Source: Rhodococcus opacus B4
GTDB lineage: Bacteria; Actinomycetota; Actinomycetes; Mycobacteriales; Mycobacteriaceae
Reading direction: 5' to 3'
DNA length: 64,000 nt
Assembly: GCF_000010805.1 (NCBI RefSeq)
Contig: NC_012522.1
Coordinates: forward strand, 6,572,001 to 6,636,000
Within the stretch, counting starts at the first letter, position 1. Each line of letters begins with the position of its first letter. The notes below the pieces were generated by a model. The model had not been told where the DNA came from. It ran no database searches and worked only from the letters and a program-made list of their open reading frames with translations. The translations under genes were made by a program, and so were the position numbers. Shown piece after piece: positions 32,904-40,857 of this stretch.

Positions 32904-33425
32904 TCATTTCCGGCGGGTGCGCGTGTCTTCCTCGTCGGCCAGCAGTGTCCTGATCTCGTCGAGTTCGCGCCGCAGGTAGTCGCGGGTGGCCACCTCGCCG
33001 ATTGCGATGCGCAGCGCAGCCAGTTCCCGGGCGAGGAACTCGGTGTCCGCCTTCGTCTGCTCGGCGCGGGAGCGGTCCTCCTCGAGGGAGACGCGGTCGC
33101 GGTTCTCCTGGCGGTTCTGCGCCAGCAGGATCAGCGGCGCGGCGTACGCGGCCTGGGTGGAGAACGCCAGGTTGAGAAGGATGAACGGGTACGGATCCCA
33201 CTGCAGGCGGACGGCGAACACGTTGATGACGATCCAGACGATCACGATCACCGTCTGGATCATCAGGTAACGGCCCGTTCCGAGGAACCGGGCGAAGTTC
33301 TCGCTGGCCCGGCCGACGGCCTCCACGTCGTACGACACCCGGAAGCGGCGGGTGCCGCGCGGGGTGTCGAGTCGCTGCCGGTCCGACAGGCTCCGGGCGG
33401 CCGCGCTGGGGGACTTCTCGCTCAT
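32904..33425 (-). CDS. DUF1003 membrane protein
   Basis: A 173-residue protein with two adjacent membrane helices (about 55-75 and 82-102; MIQTVIVIVWIVINVFAV, FILLNLAFSTQAAYAAPLIL) and the conserved WDPYPFILLNL loop between them, which defines DUF1003. The C-terminal third is a charged coiled coil (RAEQTKADTEFLARELAALR). Biochemistry is not established; many members lie next to Mg transport genes, as here, where the ATG overlaps the stop of an MgtE-N/CBS protein (ATGA). The pair matches Rv1231c-Rv1232c. Confidence 0.88.
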   Translation of the reverse strand: MSEKSPSAAARSLSDRQRLDTPRGTRRFRVSYDVEAVGRASENFARFLGTGRYLMIQTVIVIVWIVINVFAVRLQWDPYPFILLNLAFSTQAAYAAPLILLAQNRQENRDRVSLEEDRSRAEQTKADTEFLARELAALRIAIGEVATRDYLRRELDEIRTLLADEEDTRTRRK

Positions 33426-34693
33426 ACGTCGATCTCCTCTTCACGCCAGTCCTCGGGGAGGAGATGGTCCAGGACGTCGTCGACGGTGACCGCGCCGATC
33501 AGGTGTTCCTCGTCGTCGACCACGGGCCCGCACACCAGGTTGTAGGTCGCGAAGTACCGCGTCACCGCCGTCAGGGAGTCCTCGGGCGCCAGCCGCGGCA
33601 TGTCGGTGTCGAGCAGTCCGCCGACCAGGCTCGCGGGCGGTTCGCGCAGCAGTTTCTGCAGGTGCACGCATCCCAGGTAGCGGCCGGTCGGTGTCGCGGT
33701 CGGCGGGCGGACGACGAACACCATGCTCGCGAGGGCGGGAGTGACGTCCGAGATCCGGGCCCGGGCCAGGGCCTCGGCGACCGTCGTCGACGCGGTGAGG
33801 ACCACCGGCTCGGGGGTCATCAGGCCGCCCGCGGTGTCGGGCGAGTGCTCGAGGAGGCGGCGGACGGGCTCGGAGTCCTGCGGGTCCATCAGCTGCAGCA
33901 GCGATTCGGCCTCGGTCTCGGGAAGCTCACCGAGGAGGTCGGCGGCGTCGTCGGGGTCCATGGCCTCGAGGACGTCGGCGGCCCGCTCCACCTCGAGGTG
34001 CATGAGCAGATCCGTCTGGTCGTCGGCGGGCAGTTCCTGGACGACGTCGGCGAGGCGCTCGTCGTCGAGTGCGAGGGCCAGTTCGTGACGGCGTTTCTCC
34101 GGCAGGAGGCGCATCGCGTTCGCGACGTCCGCGGCGCGCATCCCCTCGAACTGCGTGAGGAGGGCCGAGACGCCCTGGCCGGGCATCGCCAGGTCGGTCT
34201 GCGTGAGGCCCTGGACGTGCTGCCACCCGACGACGTGCATGGCGGCGCGCCGGCCGAGCCTGCCGCGGTGCCCGCGCACCGCGACCTTCGACACCACCCA
34301 GTCCCGGGTGCGGGTCTGCTCGATGCCCAGGTCGACGACGATGATGTCGGCGTCCCGCAGTTCCTCGAGTTCCGGGTCGTCCACGCGCACGTGGGAATCC
34401 GCGACCTGGGCCAGGGCCAGCACTTCGCCGGGCCGTTGCTGGAATCGGCGGAGACTGACGTTGCCCGTCGTGAGGGTCACGGAGCTGGGTTCGATGGCGG
34501 TGACGCGGAGCATCGGGACGAAGATGCGTTTGCGCGTGAACAATTCGATGACCAGTCCGAGCACGCGCGGCTGCTGCCTGCCGACCCGGGCGGTGATCAC
34601 GACGTCCCGTACGCGGCCGATCGACTCCCCGTCGGGGCCGAGCACCACCAGGCCGGCCAGCCTGGCTGCAAAAACCTTGTTCGCAGCTGCCAT
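33422..34693 (-). CDS. MgtE N-terminal and CBS domain protein
   Basis: A 423-residue cytoplasmic protein. Residues about 1-130 form PRC-barrel-like repeats (GPDGESIGRVRDVVIT); about 170-280 is the superhelical MgtE intracellular domain with EGMRAADVANAMRLLP and AMDPDDAADLLGELPE; about 285-415 holds two CBS motifs with GLMTPEPVVL, GAVTVDDVLDHLLP. It lacks the MgtE membrane channel, so it is not itself the transporter and may sense Mg or adenine nucleotides. It equals Rv1232c in position. Start ATG 34693 is fixed by a TAGCCT -10 box seven bases upstream; the open frame extends far upstream only as antisense to the next gene. Confidence 0.86.
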   Translation of the reverse strand: MAAANKVFAARLAGLVVLGPDGESIGRVRDVVITARVGRQQPRVLGLVIELFTRKRIFVPMLRVTAIEPSSVTLTTGNVSLRRFQQRPGEVLALAQVADSHVRVDDPELEELRDADIIVVDLGIEQTRTRDWVVSKVAVRGHRGRLGRRAAMHVVGWQHVQGLTQTDLAMPGQGVSALLTQFEGMRAADVANAMRLLPEKRRHELALALDDERLADVVQELPADDQTDLLMHLEVERAADVLEAMDPDDAADLLGELPETEAESLLQLMDPQDSEPVRRLLEHSPDTAGGLMTPEPVVLTASTTVAEALARARISDVTPALASMVFVVRPPTATPTGRYLGCVHLQKLLREPPASLVGGLLDTDMPRLAPEDSLTAVTRYFATYNLVCGPVVDDEEHLIGAVTVDDVLDHLLPEDWREEEIDV

Positions 34694-34706
34694 GATTGCC
34701 AGGCTA
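34694..34706 (-). promoter_or_regulatory. Leaderless promoter -10 box of the MgtE-N/CBS gene
   Basis: Minus-strand TAGCCT (34706-34701), seven bases, then ATG at 34693. Confidence 0.5.
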
Positions 34707-34765
34707 GATCGTTGTACAGAAATACAGGGAATCGAACACCTGCGAAAAGTGGAGGATCGTCCGTC

Positions 34766-35728
34766 ATGAGTTCCGTCTACAGGCCACGGCGATCTGTTCT
34801 CGCCGTTCCGGGCAGCAGCCGCAAGATGATCGACAAGGCGAAGGGGCTGCCCGCCGACGAGATCTTCCTCGATCTCGAGGACGCGGTGGCGCCGCTCGCC
34901 AAGCAGGAAGCGCGCGGCACCATCGGCGACGCGCTCGCCGAGGACGGGTGGGGCGAGCAGATCAAGGTGGTCCGCGTCAACGACTGGACCACCGAGTGGA
35001 CGTACGCCGACGTCGTCGAGGTCGTGGGGCGGGCGGGTGCCCACCTCGACGCGATCCTGCTGCCGAAAGTGCCGGACCCCAGCCATGTTCAGGCCCTGGA
35101 CCTGCTGCTGACCCAGGTGGAGAAGGCGAACGGGCTCGAGGTCGGCCGGATCGGCATCGAACCGCAGATCGAGAACGCGATCGGGCTCACCAACATCAAC
35201 GCGATCGCGACGGCCAGCCCGCGCGTGCAGACCCTGGTGTTCGGTCCCGCCGACTTCATGGCGAGCATCAACATGCGCACGCTCGTCGTCGGGGAGCAGC
35301 CGGACGGCTACGACCGCGGCGACGCCTACCACCACATCCTCATGACCATCCTGATGGCGGCCCGCGCGCACGGGGTGCAGGCCATCGACGGTCCCTACCT
35401 CCAGATCCGCGACGTGGAGGCGTTCCGGCGGTCGGCGCAGCGCACGGCTGCGCTCGGCTTCGACGGCAAGTGGGTGCTGCATCCCACCCAGATCGAGGCG
35501 GCGAACGACGTGTTCAGCCCCCGCCAGGACGATTACGACCGGGCCGAACTGATCCTGGACGCCTACGAGTTCCACACCTCCGCGGCGGGCGGCGGTCGTG
35601 GTGCCGTGATGCTCGGCGACGAGATGATCGACGAGGCGAGCCGCAAGATGGCGCTCGTGATCTCCGCCAAGGGGCGCGCCGCGGGTATGAAACGGACCAC
35701 CGAGTTCGTGCGACCCGACGCGAAATAG
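34766..35728 (+). CDS. HpcH/HpaI-family CoA ester lyase, malyl-CoA lyase-like
   Basis: A 320-residue aldolase/citrate-lyase-beta family TIM barrel that would cleave or form malyl-type CoA thioesters with a divalent metal. It opens with YRPRRSVLAVPGSSRKMIDKA (first 23 residues), has DEIFLDLEDAVAP (31-43) with the metal-side acids, LDAILLPKVPDPSHV, IGIEPQIENAIGLTN and LVFGPADFMASIN. The size and the C-terminal GKWVLHPTQIEAAN resemble L-malyl-CoA/beta-methylmalyl-CoA lyase more than CitE. ATG 34766 follows GTGGAGGATC. In M. tuberculosis a proline-rich protein (Rv1233c) sits here instead, so the gene is an insertion or replacement. Substrate is inferred. Confidence 0.82.
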   Translation: MSSVYRPRRSVLAVPGSSRKMIDKAKGLPADEIFLDLEDAVAPLAKQEARGTIGDALAEDGWGEQIKVVRVNDWTTEWTYADVVEVVGRAGAHLDAILLPKVPDPSHVQALDLLLTQVEKANGLEVGRIGIEPQIENAIGLTNINAIATASPRVQTLVFGPADFMASINMRTLVVGEQPDGYDRGDAYHHILMTILMAARAHGVQAIDGPYLQIRDVEAFRRSAQRTAALGFDGKWVLHPTQIEAANDVFSPRQDDYDRAELILDAYEFHTSAAGGGRGAVMLGDEMIDEASRKMALVISAKGRAAGMKRTTEFVRPDAK

Positions 35729-35795
35729 TCGCGGCAGGCAGAATGGTTCTCACAGGACAGATCCTGCGGTAACCACACGAGGAGACCAGCTGACG

Positions 35796-36287
35796 ATGAC
35801 GAATCCACTCGGACAGTCCAATGGGGCGCGGCGTGGGGCTCTGCCGGAACCCCCCACGGGCTGGCCCATCGGTTCGTATCCCACCTACGCGGAGGCGCAG
35901 CGCGCCGTCGACTATCTCTCCGATCAGGAATTCTCGGTGGAGGACGTCACCATCGTGGGGGTCAACCTCATGCAGGTGGAGCGGGTCCTCGGTCGCCTCA
36001 CCTGGGCGAAAGTGATTGGCGGGGGCATTGTTTCGGGCGCGTGGCTCGGCGTGTTCTTCGGTCTGCTCCTGGGCATCGTCACGGGCGGCTTCCTGGCGCC
36101 GCTCGTCGTCGGCATCGTCGGCGGCATCATCTTCGGGCTGATCTCCACGACGATCCCGTACGCGGCGACGCGGGGCACCCGGGACTTCGCGTCGACCATG
36201 CAGCTGGTCGCCGGGCGGTACGACGTGCTGTGCGAGCCGAAGTCGGCGGAGACGGCGCGGGACATGCTGGCCAAGCTGGCGCTCTGA
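35796..36287 (+). CDS. General-stress-type membrane protein (Rv1234-like)
   Basis: A 163-residue protein. The N-terminal part (GSYPTYAEAQRAVDYLSDQEF, SVEDVTIVGVNLMQVERVLG) matches the small alpha-beta module of YflT/general-stress proteins, and the centre has two glycine-rich membrane segments (about 70-95 and 96-118) with GIVSGAWLGVFFGLLLG. It corresponds to Rv1234 directly before lpqY. A good GAGGAGACC precedes the ATG. Function unknown; association with Mg and sugar transport neighbours is conserved. Confidence 0.8.
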   Translation: MTNPLGQSNGARRGALPEPPTGWPIGSYPTYAEAQRAVDYLSDQEFSVEDVTIVGVNLMQVERVLGRLTWAKVIGGGIVSGAWLGVFFGLLLGIVTGGFLAPLVVGIVGGIIFGLISTTIPYAATRGTRDFASTMQLVAGRYDVLCEPKSAETARDMLAKLAL

Positions 36288-36536
36288 TCGGCGCGAACAC
36301 CTCGAGCGGCGGGTTGCGGTCGGGTCACGGATTGCGTCCTATTCGAGACGTTCGCCGCGATTTCACCCAGTTCGACGGTGATGTCGGATAGGTTTACGGC
36401 GCAATGCGTGGGCCCCGGCCCTCGCCGAAACCGTGACCTGTCGGTGGAGCGCGTGTTCCGGCAGGAACCAATGTGCGGGCCCGCGTGCCCAGCCGTACCG
36501 CGACTGGATCCGTGAGGGCCGCTCGAGGAGGCGGCT

Positions 36537-37901
36537 GTGCTGCGTCGCACCAAGCCCGGACGCTCGCTGAAGTGGGGACTGATCGGTGCGGCCGCCGTCC
36601 TCACCGTTCCCCTGCTGGCCGCGTGCGGGTCGTCCGAAAACGGCATCGTCCTCAGCTTCTACACCGCCGCCGACGGTGCCGAACAGTACGCGGAGGCCGC
36701 GGCCAACTGCACGGCCGCGGCCGGCGGCCGGTACACCATCGAGCAGCGCACGCTACCGAAGGGCGCGGACGATCAGCGCCTCCAGCTGGCCCGCCGGCTC
36801 ACCGGCAACGACACGTCACTCGACATCATGACGCTCGACGTGGTGTGGACCGCCGAGTTCGCCGAGGCGGGCTGGGCGCTGCCGCTCCCGCCCAGCATCG
36901 CGGCCGAGGTCACCGAGGGCACGCTCGAAGGCCCCCTCGAATCGGCCAAGTGGCAGGACCAGCTGTACGCCGCACCGTTGAACACCAACACCCAGTTGCT
37001 CTGGTACCGCAAGGACCTCATGCCGGGCGGACAGCCGCCGCAGACGTGGGATCAGATGATCGACATCGCGGAGGGGCTCGCCGCGGAGGGCCGGCCCAGC
37101 TGGATCGGGGTGCAGGGCAAGCAGTACGAGGGCCTGATGGTGTGGTTCAACACCCTGCTCGCGAGCGCGGGCGGTTCCGTCGTCGCCGACGACGGGACCA
37201 CCGTGACGGTCGCGGACGGCGACGCCGCCCTGCAGGCGCTCGAGGTCATGAAGCGCGTCGCCACCGCGAAGGGCGCGGACCCGTCCGTTTCCCAGGGCGA
37301 CGAGGCGTCGTCCCGGCTGGGGATGGAGAGCGGAAAGGCTGCGTTCGAAGTCAATTGGCCGTTCGTGCTGCCGGGCATGATCGAGAACGCAGAGAAGGGC
37401 GACCTCCCGTTCATCGACGACAAGGGCAACCCGACGTCGGTGGACACGGGCAACACGGTGCTCACCGTCGACGGGCAGCAGAACTTCCTCCCGGCCCCGT
37501 ACCCGTCGGTGATCCCTGGCCGGCCGGCCGAGGTGACGATCGGCGGCTTCAACATCGCGGTCGCGAAGACCAGTCGGCATCCGGATCTGGCGTTCGAGGC
37601 GGTGCAGTGCCTGCGGAACGAGGAGAACCAGCGCAACAACGCCGTCAACGGCGGTGTCCCGCCGACGTTGGCGAGCCTGTACGACGATCCGGCCTTCCAG
37701 GAGGCGTACCCCGCGTGGCGTGAGGTGCGGGAGAGTCTCGACACCGCGTCCGTTCGCCCGGTGTCACCGGCGTACCAGAGCATTTCGACCCTGATCACCG
37801 CCACGTTGAATCCGGTCGGAGACATCGACCCGCCGCGGACCGTCGACGAACTCGCCGAACAGGTCCGCAAGGCGGTCAACTCGGAAGGGCTGATCCCGTG
37901 A
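36537..37901 (+). CDS. lpqY: Trehalose ABC transporter substrate-binding lipoprotein
   Basis: A 454-residue lipoprotein that captures trehalose for import by SugA-SugB-SugC. The lipobox LLAAC places the lipid-modified Cys at residue 30, after the basic MLRRTKPGRSLKW start. The mature protein has the family-1 carbohydrate-binding pattern (LQLARRLTGNDTSLDIMTLDVVWTAEFAEAG; FNIAVAKTSRHPDLAFEAVQCL). GTG 36537 follows GAGGAGG by seven bases. The order lpqY-sugA-sugB-sugC is that of Rv1235-Rv1238, where trehalose recycling during mycolate synthesis is the known role. The upstream 249 bases show no clear promoter to me. Confidence 0.92.
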   Translation: MLRRTKPGRSLKWGLIGAAAVLTVPLLAACGSSENGIVLSFYTAADGAEQYAEAAANCTAAAGGRYTIEQRTLPKGADDQRLQLARRLTGNDTSLDIMTLDVVWTAEFAEAGWALPLPPSIAAEVTEGTLEGPLESAKWQDQLYAAPLNTNTQLLWYRKDLMPGGQPPQTWDQMIDIAEGLAAEGRPSWIGVQGKQYEGLMVWFNTLLASAGGSVVADDGTTVTVADGDAALQALEVMKRVATAKGADPSVSQGDEASSRLGMESGKAAFEVNWPFVLPGMIENAEKGDLPFIDDKGNPTSVDTGNTVLTVDGQQNFLPAPYPSVIPGRPAEVTIGGFNIAVAKTSRHPDLAFEAVQCLRNEENQRNNAVNGGVPPTLASLYDDPAFQEAYPAWREVRESLDTASVRPVSPAYQSISTLITATLNPVGDIDPPRTVDELAEQVRKAVNSEGLIP

Positions 37902-38845
37902 CGACCGAAACCGTGCAGGCAGACCGGGCCGAGGAGCCGGAAGTCGCGTCCAAGGGCCGGCTCTCGGAGGGGAAGCGGGCCGAACGCCGGCTGGGGCTGT
38001 GGTTGGTGGCCCCCGCCGCGATCCTGATGATCGCGGTGACGGCCTATCCCGTCGTGTACGCGGTGTGGTTGAGTCTGCAGCGCTACGACCTCCGTTTTCC
38101 CGACGAACGCAAGTTCGTCGGCCTCGCCAACTACGTGTCGGTGCTGACGGACGGGTACTGGTGGCAGGCGTTCTGGGTGACGGTGAGCATCACCGTCGTG
38201 TCGGTGGTGATCGAGTTCGTCCTGGGCTTGATCCTGGCACTCGTGATGCACCGGACACTGGTGGGGAAGGGTCTTGTCCGGACGGTGGTGCTGATTCCGT
38301 ACGGCATCGTCACCGTCGCCGCCGCGTACAGCTGGTACTACGCGTGGACGCCGGGAACCGGGTATCTCGCGAACCTGCTCCCCGACGGCAGCGCCCCGCT
38401 GACGCAGCAGATCCCGTCGCTCGCGATCATCGTGCTCGCCGAGGTGTGGAAGACGACGCCGTTCATGGCGCTGCTGCTGCTCGCCGGGCTGGCCCTCGTT
38501 CCCGACGACCTCCTCAAGGCCGCGCAGGTCGACGGCGCCGGGGCGTGGACGCGGCTGGTGCGGATCATCCTGCCGCTGATGAAACCCGCGATCCTCGTGG
38601 CACTGCTGTTCCGCACGCTCGACGCGTTCCGGATCTTCGACAACATCTACGTTCTCACCAAGGGTGCCAACGACACCGGGTCACTGTCGATCCTCGGTTA
38701 CGACAACCTGTTCAAGGCGTTCAACCTCGGTATCGGCTCGGCGATCAGCGTCCTCATCTTCCTGTGCGTCGCGCTCCTCGCATTCGTGTTCATCAAGCTC
38801 TTCGGCGCGTCGGCTCCCGGGTCCGACACGGAAGGAAACCGATAA
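37898..38845 (+). CDS. sugA: Trehalose ABC transporter permease SugA
   Basis: A 315-residue inner-membrane permease of the MalF type with about six helices and the EAA loop LLKAAQVDGAGAWTRLVRIILP (a little after residue 205) that contacts the ATPase. The N terminus is a charged cytoplasmic extension. Its GTG overlaps the lpqY stop by four bases. It forms the channel with SugB. Confidence 0.93.
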   Translation: MTTETVQADRAEEPEVASKGRLSEGKRAERRLGLWLVAPAAILMIAVTAYPVVYAVWLSLQRYDLRFPDERKFVGLANYVSVLTDGYWWQAFWVTVSITVVSVVIEFVLGLILALVMHRTLVGKGLVRTVVLIPYGIVTVAAAYSWYYAWTPGTGYLANLLPDGSAPLTQQIPSLAIIVLAEVWKTTPFMALLLLAGLALVPDDLLKAAQVDGAGAWTRLVRIILPLMKPAILVALLFRTLDAFRIFDNIYVLTKGANDTGSLSILGYDNLFKAFNLGIGSAISVLIFLCVALLAFVFIKLFGASAPGSDTEGNR

Positions 38846-38846
38846 C

Positions 38847-39683
38847 ATGGCCGTCGTCGACACCCCTCGCCGCAAGATCAGCTGGTCCGTGGTCAACCTG
38901 CTGGTCCTGCTGTACGCGCTGGTTCCGGTGCTCTGGATCGCCAGCCTGTCGTTCAAACCCGCGGGAACGATCAAGGACGGCAAGTTCATTCCGCAGAAGT
39001 GGACCCTCGACAACTACCGCGGCATCTTCCAGACCAACGCGTTCACCAGCGCGCTGATCAACTCCATCGGCATCGGTCTCATCTCCACCGTGATCGCCGT
39101 CGTCATCGGCACCATGGCCGCCTACGCCATTGCCCGCCTCGACTTCCCGGGCAAGAAACTGCTGGTCGGGGTGGCGCTGTTGATCGCGATGTTCCCCCAG
39201 ATCTCCCTGGTGAGCCCGCTGTTCGACATCGAGCGCAGGCTCGGATTGTTCGACACCTGGGCGGGCCTGATCCTGCCGTACATCACGTTCGCGCTCCCGC
39301 TGGCCATCTACACGCTGTCGGCCTTCTTCAAGGAGATCCCGTGGGAGCTGGAGAAGGCGGCCAAGATGGACGGCGCCACCCCGGCGCAGGCGTTCCGGAA
39401 GGTGGTGGCGCCGCTGGCGGCGCCGGGCATCGTCACCGCCGCGATCCTGGTCTTCATCTTCTGCTGGAACGATCTGCTGTTCGCGATCTCGCTGACCTCG
39501 ACGGAACGTTCCATCACCGCGCCGGCCGCGATCGCGAACTTCACCGGCGCCTCCCAGTTCGAGGAGCCGACGGGCTCGATCGCCGCGGCCGCGATGGTGA
39601 TCACGATCCCGATCATCATCTTCGTGCTGTTCTTCCAACGACGCATCGTGGCCGGCCTGACCTCCGGCGCAGTGAAGGGATGA
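38847..39683 (+). CDS. sugB: Trehalose ABC transporter permease SugB
   Basis: A 278-residue MalG-type permease with six helices and the EAA motif PWELEKAAKMDGATPAQAFRKV coupling to SugC. The ATG 38847 lies one base after the sugA stop, with GGAAGGAAACC upstream; an apparent extension of the open frame overlaps sugA and is not used. Together with SugA it makes the transmembrane pore of the trehalose importer. Confidence 0.93.
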   Translation: MAVVDTPRRKISWSVVNLLVLLYALVPVLWIASLSFKPAGTIKDGKFIPQKWTLDNYRGIFQTNAFTSALINSIGIGLISTVIAVVIGTMAAYAIARLDFPGKKLLVGVALLIAMFPQISLVSPLFDIERRLGLFDTWAGLILPYITFALPLAIYTLSAFFKEIPWELEKAAKMDGATPAQAFRKVVAPLAAPGIVTAAILVFIFCWNDLLFAISLTSTERSITAPAAIANFTGASQFEEPTGSIAAAAMVITIPIIIFVLFFQRRIVAGLTSGAVKG

Positions 39684-39687
39684 TCTT

Positions 39688-40857
39688 GTGGCCGAAATCG
39701 TGCTCGACAAGGTGACGAAGTTGTATCCGGACGGCGCCAAGGCGGTGAGCGACGTCGACATCACGATCGCCGACGGCGAATTCATCATCCTCGTCGGACC
39801 GTCCGGTTGCGGAAAGTCGACCACTCTCAACATGATCGCCGGGCTGGAGGACATCTCGTCCGGTGAGCTGCGGATCGCGGGGGAGCGGGTCAACGAGAAG
39901 GCGCCGAAGGACCGCGACATCGCGATGGTGTTCCAGTCGTACGCGCTGTACCCGCACATGACGGTGCGGCAGAACATCGCGTTCCCGCTCACCCTGGCGA
40001 AGATGTCGAAGTCGGACATCGCGGCCAAGGTGGACGACGCGGCCAAGATCCTCGACCTCACCCAGCACCTCGACCGCAAACCCGCCAACCTGTCCGGCGG
40101 TCAGCGGCAGCGGGTCGCGATGGGCCGGGCGATCGTCCGCAGCCCCAAGGCGTTCCTGATGGACGAGCCGCTGTCGAATCTCGACGCCAAGCTCCGCGTC
40201 CAGATGCGCACCGAGATCGCCCGGCTGCAACAGCGACTCGGCACCACCACGGTCTACGTCACGCACGATCAGACCGAGGCGATGACGCTCGGCGACCGGG
40301 TGGTGGTGCTGCGTGGTGGAGTGGTCCAGCAGATCGGGGCGCCGCAGGAGTTGTACGACCACCCGAACAACCTGTTCGTCGCGGGATTCATCGGGTCACC
40401 GTCGATGAACTTCTTCCCGGGACAGCTGACCGCAGACGGGGTGTCGACGCCGCTGGGCGAATTCAGGCTGCCCGCCGAGACACGCGACCGGATCGGGTCG
40501 TCGAATACGGCGAAGGACGTGGTGGTCGGTATCCGTCCCGAGCATTTCGAGGACGTGGCGCTCGTCGACGCGGCGCAGCGGGAGGCCGGTGCCACGTTCA
40601 CGGCCAACATCGAGGTGCTCGAATCGATGGGCTCGGACAAGTACGCCTATTTCACGGCCGAGGGGCCGCAGGTGAACTCCCGGGAACTCGAGGAACTCGC
40701 CGCCGACTCGGGTACCGCGGTCGCCGGCGGCGGACAGCTGGTGGCCCGGCTGTCGGCCGAATCGTCCGCGACGCACGGCAGTCCGGTCGAGCTGTGGTTC
40801 GACCGGGCGAAGATCGCCCTGTTCGATCAGAACTCGGGGGCGAACCTCACCCGCTGA
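39688..40857 (+). CDS. sugC: Trehalose ABC transporter ATP-binding protein SugC
   Basis: A 389-residue MalK-type ATPase. Walker A GPSGCGKST (37-45), signature LSGGQRQRVAMGRA, Walker B FLMDEPLSNLDA and the H-loop VYVTHDQTEAMTL are intact; the C-terminal 150 residues form the regulatory OB-fold pair (VVVGIRPEHFEDV). It powers trehalose uptake. The GTG start lies four bases after sugB. Its 3' end overlaps the 3' end of the convergent MFS gene by 31 bases. Confidence 0.95.
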   Translation: MAEIVLDKVTKLYPDGAKAVSDVDITIADGEFIILVGPSGCGKSTTLNMIAGLEDISSGELRIAGERVNEKAPKDRDIAMVFQSYALYPHMTVRQNIAFPLTLAKMSKSDIAAKVDDAAKILDLTQHLDRKPANLSGGQRQRVAMGRAIVRSPKAFLMDEPLSNLDAKLRVQMRTEIARLQQRLGTTTVYVTHDQTEAMTLGDRVVVLRGGVVQQIGAPQELYDHPNNLFVAGFIGSPSMNFFPGQLTADGVSTPLGEFRLPAETRDRIGSSNTAKDVVVGIRPEHFEDVALVDAAQREAGATFTANIEVLESMGSDKYAYFTAEGPQVNSRELEELAADSGTAVAGGGQLVARLSAESSATHGSPVELWFDRAKIALFDQNSGANLTR

